Below are positions 35,761 through 53,304 of a stretch of 64,000 nt of DNA, piece by piece. Every line of letters begins with the position of its first letter. Within the stretch, counting starts at the first letter, position 1. The DNA comes from Ulota crispa (lineage: Eukaryota; Streptophyta; Bryopsida; Orthotrichales; Orthotrichaceae). A program made the position numbers and the translations under genes. A model generated the notes under the pieces. The model was not told the origin of the DNA, ran no database searches, and worked only from the letters and a program-made list of their open reading frames with translations. The stretch covers positions 4,154,001 to 4,218,000 of the forward strand of contig OY987247.1 in NCBI GenBank assembly GCA_963920765.1, written 5' to 3'.

Positions 35761-36057
35761 ATGAAAAGAATCGGAGTTTGCACCAGTTCTGAAGCAATGG
35801 AAATGTTTGGATAACTTAGTGAGCTTTTTTTGAGAGGACTCGCTGGAATCGGCGGTGGCCGCGTCGAATGACAGTCTGTAGCGCGCTTTGCAGCTGTGTT
35901 GTTGGCACTGTGACCCACGTCTCAAGCAATGTGTGGGGGAAGGACCGGCATCAACCGTGTTGCTAGCCGGTCAACATGCAAAAAAATATCAGTTAAACTT
36001 CGAATTAATAGCTGGCCAGGTTTTCTAAAAATGCATAATTAGCCATTCACTCGTATT

Positions 36058-36430
36058 AGGGCATCTCCATTGCATTTCTGCAACATTGAACGCAACTAAA
36101 GAATTCACGGGCTACTACTTGGGCCACTACACGTGTCGGCTCCATCCTTTTGGGAGCTCTTCCACCACGCACTCACTCTACTTCATTGTTTCTGCTCTTT
36201 AGGATTAGGAGAGGACACAAGCCGAAACGAGTGCCAGACTGTTTGAGTCCTCCCGTGAGTTGTAACATGAAAGCAAAATACCTAGAGAGTGGCGTGTCCG
36301 GGAGCTTGTAGCGTTGCCAAAGAGATTGGGAAAGGCTTTGGCACGGATGTGGTGGATCTCATAAGTTCTCCCTTCCCGTGACAGTTGCATTTTTATGTCC
36401 GTTGTTGCGTTTGCAGTGGAAATGCTCTTA
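36058..36430. mobile_element. MITE with GGGCATCTCC-type ends
   Basis: The left end GGGCATCTCCATTGCATTTC pairs with GCAGTGGAAATGCTCTTA at the right with several mismatches. It abuts the next MITE directly. Confidence 0.55.
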
Positions 36431-36818
36431 GAGCATCCGCACTCTTGTATGCTAAAACAAGCCATCAATACCATTGGGCGTGCCCGCTCTGCTTGGCGCG
36501 CCTCACTGCAAACATGCGTATGTTGTAAGCAAACTAGGGCTTGCTCAATTGTAGCTTGAACATTGGAACGTTTAGGGTTTGATGAATTGTTAATTTGCCC
36601 AAATCTATGACATTTGAAAATTGTTGATTGGTCCAAACAAGAGGCCCACTATTGAAGCTTGACACCTATCCTCCGTGATATGCTCTTAGTGCTCGCTTGT
36701 ACCCACTTGAGGGCCAAGGTGGGACTTCAAAAATTTGAGCAAACCCGTGTTTGTGGATGCATCTTGGACACTTGCTTTCAAGAACTCTAGGTTGCGTGTA
36801 CATGCAATTTTGTGGGGG
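36428..36818. mobile_element. MITE, family E copy 2
   Basis: It starts TTAGAGCATCCGCACTCTTG and is homologous through most of its length to 21136-21522. The right end is decayed. Confidence 0.65.
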
Positions 36819-37595
36819 TTAGGGGTGGGGTTTTTTTTTTCAGACATTTAAAAGCCAGATTTGAAATTGCTTGGGAAGGCACAAAGGGTCTTATTATTCA
36901 TTTATAGTACCCAAAAAGAAAACCTTGGTCGGGGTGGATAATTACAACTCTTTTTTCCAAAAAGGATAAAAGCAATATTGTGCCCCTTTATGTTGGAGTT
37001 GGTAAATTTTGTCCTCCTCCGTGACTCTATAGTAAATTAGGGTCTACTAACTCAAATGTGAGTTCAAAAGTTCTCCACATTCAATCTCTTGATGGCAAAT
37101 ATCTAAACTCTAATGTTATTTAGTCACTGAAAAAAAAGCTGATATTTTTCACCTTGGCCCACAAAACGGCATGCCATCTAACCTCAACCTTCTCTAGGTT
37201 TCCTTTTGCTAATGGAGGAATTACTTATACCTTTTAATGCAAAGCCTCTCAAATGCAAGGATTCATCATTTGCAAAAGAATTTGAAGTTGGTGTCCACGA
37301 ATCAATTACACATGAGGGGATAAGGCTATATTTTCACAGTTCGATTACAAATTGAAGGATAAAGTTGAGTGTCCATAAACCAATTGTAGATGAATGAAAA
37401 TTGCACATATAGGCAACATTGGGTATAATCTTGTGAAAAAATCGGTTTAAATTAAGAAATGCTAGATGTAAGCTGGTGAAGCTCAAAAATCTCCCCAAGC
37501 ATTAGTTGCAACTTTGCATGTAATGCCAATTTTCATGTTTTGTTGCATTGCAAAGGTTGAAAATACACACAAAAAACAACAATGAGGATATTTTC
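36819..37595. other. intergenic DNA, nothing recognised
   Basis: AT-rich, with no gene or clear repeat boundary. Confidence 0.45.
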
Positions 37596-38033
37596 AGGGA
37601 ATTGATATGTGCACACCGGGGTTGATATTTGCACAATGGGGTTGATATTTGCACACCCCTTGTGAGGTAATTTATAGATTTCTACCATGAAAAAGTTGAA
37701 TTTGAGAATTTTGAATTCAGATTTGAACTCAGAGACCATGCTTTAATCTAGAACCATAAAAAAGGTTGCAATTGAACAACACCCAATGAAAAAGTTTAGC
37801 TACGGGGAAAAATGTTACTTTTACTTTTATTTGTAAAAAAATAAGCTTTTTCGTTGGGAGTTGTTCAATTGCAACCTTTTTCATGGTTCAAAACTAAAGC
37901 ATAGTTTTGGAGTTCAAATTTGAATTCAAAATTCTCAAATTCAACTTTTTCATGATAAAAATCTATAATTTATAATTTACCTCACATGGGAATTGCAAAT
38001 ATCAACCACCCGGTGTGCACATATCAATTCCCT
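37596..38033. mobile_element. foldback MITE, family A copy 2
   Basis: The ends AGGGAATTGATATGTGCACA and TGTGCACATATCAATTCCCT are inverted, with palindromic arms matching 3019-3421. The subterminal GGGGTTGATATTTGCACA is duplicated on the left side. Flanks TTTTC and ATTTC suggest a decayed target duplication. Confidence 0.85.
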
Positions 38034-38620
38034 ATTTCTAAGCAAGAAATTTTGCTGAGATTTGGTCTCCAAGTTTGGTCTTCATTTTTATCCACAACCA
38101 ATTTTTGAGCAAAGAATTACATTATTGGCGTCACAACTTTCAAAAAGCGTTGTCATATACGGCTTTTTTGGGTGAATTGTGACTTTGGGTTAAGGTATAT
38201 AAGTCCAGATTGTCAGCTTCCTACCAATAGGAATCTGAGTTTTTAGCAGCCCTTGGGACCTCTGGTATGAACCGCCCCTGAAAATTTGCAAACCTTCTTA
38301 TAAGAACATATTTTTGTACTGCTACAAAATATTGTTTCAAACATAGCGCTGTATAAATTTGAAATCTAAGCACATTTAGCAATATTTTTAGCATTTTGAG
38401 GTACTTGTAAAAGTAACATGTGAGATTTCTTTTCTGTAGCATGGAGAACAGAAGATAAACGTTAAACTCTTTGAAGGAATGTTTTGAGGGGTCCCAACGA
38501 AGGATACTATTTGATGCCAAATAGGCCAAAATTGTTGGTTTGAAATGTATGGAGAAGTCAATTGTATTTTTAAAAAATTGAAGGACAATCACTTTGCTCA
38601 ATGTTTCATGCATTGTTTTA

Positions 38621-39556
38621 TTAACCCCTAAAGGACTATCTGTGTGTTTGGGGGACAAATGGATTTTGGGCATGTACCTATGGTTAAACTATTTTGTGCA
38701 ATTATTTGAAACTTTTATTGTAGGTGGGGAATTCAAAGATCTATGTGGGGCATTTAATTTTTTCTTCATTTCAACATTTGACAAAGCAATTATGCATGAT
38801 TTTATGAAAATTTGGGGAGGACTGCTTGTGTAGACAGCCCAATTTTTTTTTTAAATTACGTTTTTTGAATTTTATTTTTTGAAATTGGTTCTTTAGATTT
38901 TTTTTACACGTGAGAAGCTTTGAATCATTCAATTTCAATCAATGAGATGAAAGTTATGAGGAGTTTTTGTTTGCGGGTAGTTAGGGATTCTCTACTCTAA
39001 AATAAACTTTGAAGTCCTTTATTTTACTCAATTTTCAACATTTTGGAAAAAGAAAAAACCTAAGGAAGTAGATTTTTTATTACAACATTGTAACCGTTGG
39101 GATTTGCATTTTTCATTTTAATAATTAAATTCTTAACAATTTAGTGATTTGACTCATTCTCTACTTCTTTTTACTTACTGATTTTTCTTATGTGTTGTGA
39201 AATTCCAATTGATTTGAAAATTCTCTGACACATAGCTAACTTGATCTCCTACATGGGAAAATAAAGCACAAAGTTGCGCAGAGCAATTATTTTCATGTAA
39301 GAATGGTCAAAGACTTTTGAAATTTCTGGGCAGCATGGAAAACAACTTTTTTTTTGCACTTTAAATGTAAAAATATCACTCCTCTTTATCTAAATCGACT
39401 TTATTTTTTCTCACGAGTTCCTCTGGCAGTCTAGAGCAAGATCCTATAGCTGGATTTTAAAAAAACAAATTTTCCTACTTTTCTTCTCATTCCCCCAAAA
39501 GTGGCAGTTATCACTGATTTTAACTTGAAAAAAAGGCTGAGTCCTTTAGGGGTTAA
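38621..39556. mobile_element. TTAA-bounded element, 936 bp
   Basis: The ends TTAACCCCTAAAGGACT and AGTCCTTTAGGGGTTAA are perfect inverted copies with TTAA on both sides. The AT-rich interior has no transposase. The fragment at 8847-9212 belongs to the same family. Confidence 0.85.
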
Positions 39557-42500
39557 AGATAACATCTCCACCATTCTAGGGCAAGAGGTTGGAGAGAATG
39601 ATTTGTGAAAAATTAAAATTGCCAATTCAAAACCAACCAAAAAGTTGAATGTAAAAATTTAAGGAATCTACTCTTACACAAAGAAATAAATGCTGCCACT
39701 TGTTTTTTACAATATGACCATGACCATTTATTTTGGTGTGAGTTGACCATGAATCAATGTTCAAGGACACTTTTGAACTTCATGGGCTGAGGTTCTTCAT
39801 CTCCCATTTTCAATCAAATTTTCACATATCTACGTCAATTATTGTTGGTGTTTACTTTTTATTTAAAAATTTACCCTCTTCATTTATTTTTTACACTAAC
39901 TGCCGATTCTACCGAACATTGCACTGAATTGCTGCAAAATGTTTGGGATGGTATTGCTAATTTTGGATGAATGTGTACGGAAATCCTTGCAGTTCACCAA
40001 CTTGCATTGCCACTGGGATGACACTTTCTAAAATACTTTGCCAAAATACCCAATTGTGGGAGAAAGCAGTCACAAGTTTCTCATGATCCAGACCTGCCAT
40101 CATGGCAAACACCAGGCTCAACAAACAATGCAGAAAAGGAATAAAGTATTTCAGCATATAACTTTCAACACGGGTTTTCCCTGGGCCTCGACGTGGTACT
40201 TTCACAGTATTTCAGGCATTATTAGTAACCACTAAAAATTCAACGTGATCTGCATCAAGACCGGTGTCCTGATGATGTGGTGATTTTGTGTACTTCGAAT
40301 TTTCCTTTGACATGAAAGCTATCATTTCAAGCCATCATTCCATCCTTTGGATCATCAAACGTGAGATTCAAAAAAACGAACTATTCCATGAAAAATGGAA
40401 TGAGGAATTCTGATTTAGAAGAGTACGGAGCCCACGTTTTGAAAAGGTTGCAATAACTCTTATTTATAGATAGTATAGAGAAGTGTGGAAACATAAGAGC
40501 ATCAATCTAGCATTCTAAACGACTTGCCAAATATTTTATTACCTTGTTTGCTGTAAAATTAGAATTTATGATTAGTATCATTGCAAGCATATAAAAAAGT
40601 TTTTTCAATAATATATGGATTTGGAAATTGAACAATGAAAATGAAACTCATTGAGACCATGCTAAAAGACAAAAGGACAACAAATTATGCTTAAGAACAT
40701 CCTTAATACGTGACTTATGTTAGAGCTTGGCAATAGCATCTACAAGGCTTGGTTGTGTGGCTTTTAGCAACACATGCAACACAACTTCTTATGCAACATA
40801 ATACACTTTAGCACAAAGAACCCTAAACCCTATCATTGTCAAATTTTTGATATGGTCTTTGCTTTGACTTGTATTGAGAAACTTCAAAGATGAAGTGCTT
40901 GTGCAATGAATAGTAGGGAGTGTAGCAAGTTGGATTGGAAGAAAGCAATGACAAACTTGATAAACAGTTTTTGGAAACTATTTGCTCCACCTAATAAAGA
41001 AACAAATTTAACTTTTTTTTGAAACTCTAGAAGGAATTGCATTAAGAGAAAGTATGTTTTTAAAAATAAGAGATTGCCATAAACATCTCTTTAATAAATA
41101 TTTTGCTTCTAAACGTACATACAACAATATTAGATTTTGTAAACATTTCAAAATGAGAAGAAAATTATTTTTGACCATTATGGAAGTTGTATGTGTTTAC
41201 AATCCTTAATTTGTTTAAAAATGATGGTTTGGATAGACTGAAGAAATGCTATGGGAACAAATGAGATGGCCTTATATATTAATTCTCAAAGTCTCATCTC
41301 CTCCTTTCAACTCTGAAGGATCAAGCCTTTTTTCTGTAAAAATCATTGAAAACAGCTACTTTCAGGGAAATGAGTAGAAATGTAGAAAAAAAGGTTTTTT
41401 ATTTATTTATAAATCCAACTTTAAGATCTTGCCCTAAACTATTGGAGGTGATTGTGGAAAATAAAAATTAGCTCCTTTCAGATGGAGGGGAGTGAGAATT
41501 TGACGTACAAAGTGGCAAAGAAAGTTCTTTTCCTTCTTGCCCAATTTTTTTTGAAGCCTTTGACCACTCTTATAATATAAAAAATTGCTCTATACTAAGT
41601 TCAGGTTTATTTTTTCTTGTAGAAGACCAAGTTCGGTATGTGTGAGAGAATTTTCAAATGAATTGGAGGTGTATAGCATACTTCAAAAAATCTTTGAAAG
41701 TAGGAAGGTCATAAACTTTGCAAATTCACTAGGCAAAATTGGAGGATCTATGTAAAATTCAGAAATTTGAATTACACAAATCCAAATGATGAAAATAAAA
41801 AAATACTAACTTATTGCAGCTTGAAAGAAAAACAAACTAAAAATAATAATACTCAAATCACTCAAAAAATCAAAGTACCAAATTTTACAAGGGGCAAAAG
41901 GAAGGGAGAATTAGGAGCTCCCAATGATGAGCTCTTTCCTCTCCAATCCCCTTTGCACAAGTGTCCACGCCTTGTGCCCATAAGAGCTAACCCTCTTCAG
42001 AGTCAACACTCACTTACTAAGCCAGAGAGGCCTTGCATGAATTGCCCCACTTCCCCTAGTATTAATAAAATTTTGCATAATTTCTTTGTTGAGTGTCAAA
42101 ATGAAGAAAAATTTGAATGGTCAAGTAGGTCCTTGAATTTTCCACCTTTAATAAAAGAGTCAGAAAGTCATGCAAAACAGTTTAGCTATAAGTAAATGCC
42201 CAAAATCCCACTTGGCCTCCAAGCGGCCACTTGGGCCTTTAGAGGTTAACCCAAAAAAATTCACCTAAAAAACCCAAAAGCTTTTGAAGATAGAAATTTG
42301 GAGTAAAACCAAATTTTTGGAGAAGAGCTTTAAATCACAAACGGGTTGTGCCATTGGCTTCAAAAGCCCAAAATTAGCTCAATTTGACATCTTATGTCTT
42401 TTTGCATATCATTAGGGCCAGTGGACTCATGATGATGGTCAAAATTAAGATGGTCAAAATTAAGTACTTGGAAAACTATAAGTGGAGGAATTTGCTTGTT

Positions 42501-43340
42501 TTGAGAAAATATGACTCTGCTTACATCTTCAAAAAGGTTGCTGAAGTAGCAAAAGACTCTTTTTTTTGCTTGAATTGGGCTGCTCACGCTTGTCGAATTA
42601 AGGTCAAAATTTAAGTCTTTTTTTAAACTTGACAAAAATAACTTGAATTGGTTGTTGGAACACCTCCCGCAATCAAAACACTTTGAAACTTGTTGAAGCC
42701 CGTTATTAACACACAATATTCTATCGTAATTTTTAATGAAATTTTACTGCAACATGGTGAATCCATACAAATTGTCCATCGTTAGTTTATGTGGTTGACC
42801 ATCCGCACAAAGATCTACCTGAAAGTTAAAAAATTCTTAGATTTTATAAAGAATCTTTCATGACATCCTACAAAAGTTGTGCAGGCTTATATTTTTACTC
42901 TACACTTCATAAATCATCACCAATAAAGGTCAAATCTATTTTCAGCTTAATGTTTTGGGACTGTTAGTTTAAAAGATTTTTAATATTAAAAAGAAGGACA
43001 ATGTGTGTGTATAAAGTTATAAGGAAAATTTTCTGTATAGCTAACATTTATAAAAATTAATTCTAACACTTTAAAAAAAAATCATGTAAAACATCTTACT
43101 AAAAACTGCAAAATAGGAAAAAATAAAATTGAACACATGAAGCCAATCTAGGGGATCACGCCTTATTGTATTTATTGTTGCTAAATACTTGGCAAGAGTA
43201 TATCAGGTCCATCAAAACAGAATATTTTTTGAACCTTAGCAACAGAGACGAACGTTGGACACGTGTCAATACCACAGTGCACCCCTATCGACAAGGATGA
43301 AACAACATTACGTTACAAAGCTGGTGAACCTATTTTTATT
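39557..43340. other. gene-poor AT-rich DNA
   Basis: No exon-like match. One 142-codon open frame (41767-42195, +) has no recognisable domain and is probably chance. A lone TTAA-type right end (GGGCCTTTAGAGGTTAA) lies at 42233-42249; its partner was not found. Confidence 0.4.
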
Positions 43341-43633
43341 AGGGAAAATTTCATGGATACCCCTGAAGTTTGCAATATTTTCATAGATACTTCTGCTTTT
43401 TCAGAAAAATCACAAATATCTTTGGTGCAAAAAATTTAGGTTTTTTTTTTGTTGTGCATGTCACTTCCACTTCTTCCTTTGTAGCATGCATAACACATTG
43501 GAGAAAGAAGTGACATGCATAACAAAACAAACCCCTATTTTTTTTGATCGAAAGGTATTAGTGATATTTCTGAAAAAGCAAAGATATCTATAAAAATATT
43601 GCAAACTTCAGGGGTATCCATGAAATTTTCCCT
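43341..43633. mobile_element. MITE family B copy 3
   Basis: The ends AGGGAAAATTTCATGGATAC and GTATCCATGAAATTTTCCCT are perfect over 20 bp. TTATT flanks both sides, a possible target duplication. This is the best-preserved termini pair of the family here. Confidence 0.88.
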
Positions 43634-43824
43634 TTATTTTTTTGTTAAAATAAGGGCAGTAGAAGAATACAGCCAAAAGGAGATCATTCTACAACTTTCC
43701 AAAATGATCGGTGGGTGAAGCTTCAATGCAACACGTGTGTGAGCTTTTGTGACCACCTTACCTGCAAAACACTTCACAAATTGAATTGCTTATTCCTAGG
43801 GCCGGCAAGTTCTAGAAACTTTAA

Positions 43825-44615
43825 TTCAGCCCTAAAGGATGTTGTTGTTTCGTACACGCTTTCCCGTGTTGTATACAGACAGGGGCACTCGGGTACCTCA
43901 TGAATCTCGTTGGAGTTGTAAGTTTCAAACAATAGCATAAATGTACTAATGATCAACCATGATTTTTCGGGGAATTTTGACATGTGTCACTAAGCCGATT
44001 CTTCAAGTACTAAGTGGTCCTTGTATAAATACATCCAACATTTTGGTAGGCAACACTCTTTACTAAGCACTTTGGTAGTATAGTAGTGCCTCCCTAAGAT
44101 GAACCTTTATAAAGAAAAACACTTGGCTAAGATGAAGTAGATGACTATCCCTGGTGGTTGGGGAGCTACAAAAGCTTGTTTAGTTACAATGAATGTTTTC
44201 CTTACATAAAAGGAATATGATGTCTAGATACCTTCATCATATCCATGCACTACTGTACATGAATCTCATGAGAGCTGTAAATTTCAAATAGCATCATAGA
44301 CACACTAATGATCAACTATGATTTGTTGGGGAATTTTTGGCATGTGTCATCAAGCCGATTTTTGAAGTATTAAATGGTCCTTGTATGAATACATCCAACA
44401 CTTTTGGTAGGCAACACCCTTTACTAGGTACTTGGGTAGCACATGAATCTCATGGGAATTGTAATTTTCAAATAATATCATAGACATGCAAATGATCAAC
44501 TATGATTTTTTGAGGAATTTTTGACATGTGTCGTGAAACCAACTTTTCAAGTGCTAAATGGTCCTTGTATGAATACAACTAATACTTTTGATAGGCAACA
44601 TCCCTTAGGGGTTAA
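43825..44615. mobile_element. TTAA-family element with internal triplication
   Basis: The left end (CCCTAAAGGATGTTG, its TTAA changed to TTCA) pairs with GGCAACATCCCTTAGGGGTTAA. The interior holds about three successive copies of a roughly 190-bp unit containing GATCAACTATGATTT, TGACATGTGTC and GGTAGGCAACA. The element at 8127-8367 is a single-unit relative. Confidence 0.75.
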
Positions 44616-46385
44616 GGTCATTTTATATCACTTTATTCCATTGGCTGAGCGACACACACCCCAGAATGCAAGCAGGTTAGAATTATTTTATGGATTGAAC
44701 CATCCACGTATTCACGTTCACCTTTAAAACCAGTGATTTGTTTGTAACTTTCATCCAAATATTGGGGAATCTAATGGTTATTTTAAGAGGGGTTTGAAGA
44801 TTTCATTCATTTGTGAGTTCAAAATTTCAATACCAAGGTAGCTAGCTAGTGTCAAAATGAGGTAAGATTTTGGAGAAAGTATGCCCAGTAAAATGTATAC
44901 TGGATCATAGGTATGAAAACGATTCACCATTTTGCAATGACCATGAATCACCTATGAAGGCTGTCTTCGACGTATTGAAAATAACATGGACGTTGAAAAT
45001 AATATGGACTAAATGATAAATGTACAAAAGTTACATGAAACAAGGAGGGATCATTAGGTTAAGTAGCGTTACAACATGGTCTCCATAGTACGTTACAAAG
45101 ATCCAAGAATGTGGATTCAAAAGAAAAGGTTTGTTATGACATCTCATCTTTTTGGAGAACATTGTTTTGTTGAAGACTTGGATTGTATCCAACTCAAAAC
45201 AAACCTTTTGAAATTTGAAGAGTATCATGGTGATAGATATAATGAGGTGTATTTGCAATAGGTTTAGCATATAATAGACTTTTTTGAACAACACCATATA
45301 CAACTAATCATCAATTAGTATAACTTGTACTTTTATTGCATATAGAAGAAGATTTGGTTGATCCAAACCTCAATTAAGGTGAGATAAACTAAAAGGCTAA
45401 GCAAATCCAAATTGTTATTCCAATATATCTAGATAATAATGAGATAGTGCTTAAACTAGAATTAGAATCTTAGAGATTTTTTATATAATTCTAGTGGCAA
45501 GGTCTAATATCTTAAATAGAAAATAAAAGTTTGATGTAATTTTGATTAAACACTTGTTGTACAATGTTAAAGTTTAGGTTAGAGAAATTAGATCACAAAT
45601 TTAGAAAATCTATAATTGATTTGGATCTCTTGTCATGCTATTATCTAATCCAAAAATGACTTTCTATAAACTTCAATCAAGATTAGAAGGTATTCAAGTG
45701 CAATTAAATATTCAGATATTATTGATATAGAATGATAATTGTTATGAGCATTCACTTGGTAGTACATCATATTGACATTATTGTTTCAACCTAGCATACT
45801 ATAGTAGGATTTAGAACACACATAACATGAGCATAAGTGTTGATTTTACCATGTTGAAAATTTGAATATCACTTTCCAAAATATCATTAGCAAAATTTTG
45901 AGCCCTCCAAAAGGCCCCTACAAATGGCGGCATGATACATTATAGAGATAATTTTAAATAATAATAATAATAATAATAATAAAAATAAAACGGCTATGGC
46001 ACATGATCTGACTGCTTGCAAGTGTCAGAATTTGCCATTTTTGATTGTTAGAAATGGCAAAAAAATTCTCTATATGCACATCTCTCATGTAATGATTGGA
46101 GCCTTCTAGAGGGCTCAAAATTTTCCTAATGATAGGTGGTTTCATTTTGAATCACAATCAAAGAGTACAATAGAGTATTTGCCAAATTGCTTGCAAGATT
46201 TTGAATTTTAAAAAAGCCAAAGGGATTTCAAACCCTAAACCGATCTATAGAGTGAGCCACTCTTTTATTTGCTATAAGCATGACTACAACATATACAAGA
46301 AAGATATGGTACAAAAACAAGGTGAAACACATTGCAATAGCACAAGGGAGGAAGAAGGGAATTACACACATGTTTAGGGACAATT
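44616..46385. other. gene-poor AT-rich DNA
   Basis: No gene recognised. An (AAT)n simple repeat lies at about 45958-45980. Confidence 0.45.
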
Positions 46386-46389
46386 ATTT

Positions 46390-47870
46390 TTCCTATGCTT
46401 GACTCCACTTCTGACTTCATGGAAATGGACATACGAAGGTCTTGGAGTTAGGCAAATGTCTCTCTTTGACCTCAATTTTTGTGGAAATGTAAGCATAAGC
46501 TGGAGAGGGGAGATAAGGCACATGCAAGCGTGTCAAATTTGTTTTTGTGGAATTGAAACTAGAAATCAAGAAAAAGAGATAATGCACATGCATGATCTTC
46601 ATAATTGTTTTCATAAATTGAATCATTAGACTTATAGTGCGTGCCACCATAAACCAACAAAGATGCAACAATTATATTAACTATTTATAGAAACCCTCAA
46701 AAAAAAAACTCTTTGTAACTACAAGCAATGAGATGTTAGGAAAAAACTTACAAAGAGAAATTGGAATTGTCTTTTGTCAAAAAAAAAGTTATCATCATTC
46801 AAAAATGGTAACTATTGTACGTTTTACACTAAGTGGGCAAAGAATTGGCCACCCTAACACTAGTTGCCTCAATATCAATAATTAATTTGCATGAAATTGA
46901 CAAGTTGACTAACTAAATTGATAAAAATCCAAAGTGGACATGCTACTTGATTAACGCATTTATGTCCATCGTGACAAGTTCAGGAGGTGTCATCTTTGTA
47001 GTGGAGCTCGTCATAGCTAAAAGCTAATAAAACAAACTACCCAAAAATTTGGCCACTTTCCATAGTTTGTTGGTTTATGGTGGCACGCATTGTAGAAGAA
47101 TTAAGCTCATACCTTACTTCCACATTTATTTTTATAATAATTACAATTCTTATAGATAGGGAGGGGAGTTTGGCACATGGAGGTTTGATAGGGCATATAT
47201 TTGACATCCATGAGTTTTTGTGAAATAAAACTAGATGTTGTAGGTTGTTAGTCACATGCTTGACCTCTTAAGGCTAGGAGAGGTTAGGTAAAAGTTTGAT
47301 TCTCTAATCGAATTTTCCAAAAATGAAACTAGAGGTTGAGCGGGGAATATTTACATGCCCAACTCTTGATATTTGATTTAGGGAAAAAGAAGGTAGATAT
47401 TATGAAGAAGGGATTCGGCATTGTCAAACACTTAACTCTATTTTCTTAGAAAAGAGACTAGAGGCCAAAGAGTTACGTACATGCTTGGCTCAATAGTTAC
47501 TTTAGCAAACAAAATAGTAAAACCTAAGGAGGACAAACATATGCTTGCCCTTAACATTCATTTTCATGTAAATGACAATAGGTGCTAGAAAAGAGGGAGA
47601 TCAAGTACATGCCCAAGCTCCACATTTATTTTTACAAAAATGAAACTAGATGCTAAGAAGGGAATTGGACACATGCCCAACAATTTGAAACTTAAAGGTG
47701 GAGGCCAATACATGCCAAATTTTATCATCTAATTTTATAAAAATGAAATGAAATACCAAGGTAATCTAGTGCATGCTTGACTCTACATCCAATTTTAGGA
47801 AATGAAATTTGAAGTAAGGAAGGATTTGCAATTGCATGACCTCCACATCCTTCTCTACATTGTTGAGATT
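46390..47870. repeat. degenerate tandem array, unit about 70-120 bp
   Basis: Two alternating motifs recur along 1.5 kb: ACATGC(T/C)TGACTC-like, and AAAATGAAACTAGATG-like (for example near 46555, 47228, 47326, 47448, 47640). Spacing is irregular, so this looks like an old decayed satellite block or a repeated element. Confidence 0.5.
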
Positions 47871-48821
47871 TTCAAAATTTGAGTTTATGCCAGATGACTA
47901 CAAAAACAACCTGTAGTGTCATATTTTCATTAACACCATGATTTGCCCACCCAAAAGAACACTCATTCCAAAGGGCACTTCAAACAAAACTTGCATTAGT
48001 TATCATTTTACAAAACCACCATTTTGCATGCTCATTGAAATCTTTTCAGCCCAATTTATGGTAACACATATTTATCTATGCTATTGGCCAAATTTCTTTA
48101 CTTTCATTTCAATATACCAACTTTGCTTTTTGGTTGGATTCCCATGTCATTCATTCATCCAAATTCTAGGCTCTACTTGGAATGTTTGCAACTAGTGACA
48201 ACTATAGATGCTCATTTCTCATAATCCTCTATGTACCATTGATAACAAGGCCTTGAGAATACACAAAGTACAGACAAATAACTCCTACAAAACTACACAA
48301 ATGGAGTTTCCATCAAATTTGGCAGTTCTCACACAAAACAACACACTGTTGTATAAAGATCCTAAACTGAATTTTACATCTGTCCTAGTTATAAAATGAA
48401 AAAAATGTGCCTCGCGGTACTGGCAATCAAAAAAATTGCCAACATAACTGAAATTTGCCTCATTAAACGTTGAACCTCCATACAAGAACAAAACCTCCTA
48501 ATCACAGCGACTGCAGAACCTCTCCCCTGATCTAAGTTCACATTGTGAACTACCCGTATTGTACTTGTCACCCAGTTTCGCACGCGATGCACTGAGATAA
48601 CATACCCTTATCAGAAATTTGTGAAGAAGATCAGATCAGATCTTCATTCATGAAGCAATATTAGAATTAAAAAGAGACAAAAAAATATGGAAACATGGTT
48701 ATTTTACATGCGTACTTTCCAAGTGCACATAGGATCCCAGCACAGAACTTAACTTACCTGCAAGGCTGTTCTGTGGTTGTGCAGTGCCCTTCCTTCCAAT
48801 GGACCACTGCAAAAGCTGTCA
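47871..48821. other. 3' flank of hexokinase, nothing recognised
   Basis: No gene is seen. Part may be hexokinase 3' UTR. Confidence 0.4.
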
Positions 48822-49093
48822 AAACTCTAAACTCCCAAATCCTAAACCCTAACTCCCAAACTCCAAAAACCAAACTTCATGTGCACATAAAAAGTACGGA
48901 TGAGGAAAAGACTACCTTCCTGTAAAAAGCAATGGTGATTGCATCCAACTCTGACAAGTTCCAAGTCCTACGCTTAAAGCTCAAACTCTAACTTCAGACT
49001 CTAAACTCCGTGCGCACGTAGAAAGTACGGATGTGGAAAAGATCATCTTCATATACAGCAATGGTACGATTGTGTCAAACTCTGGCATGGCAA
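48822..49093. repeat. direct duplication at the hexokinase 3' end
   Basis: Segment 48822-48963 is repeated, with drift, at 48982-49093; both contain AAAGTACGGATG(A/T)GGAAAAGA and a CAATGGT-A/G block. The second copy ends about 35 bp from the stop codon. Confidence 0.65.
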
Positions 49094-49126
49094 AGCAAGC
49101 ATGCTCGCAACAACAACAGCCCTAAG

Positions 49127-53304
<4,178 letters not shown>

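Noticed and set aside
41767..42195. 142-codon plus-strand frame in gene-poor DNA
   Set aside because: No recognisable domain, no neighbouring exons and AT-biased composition; chance is more likely than a gene.
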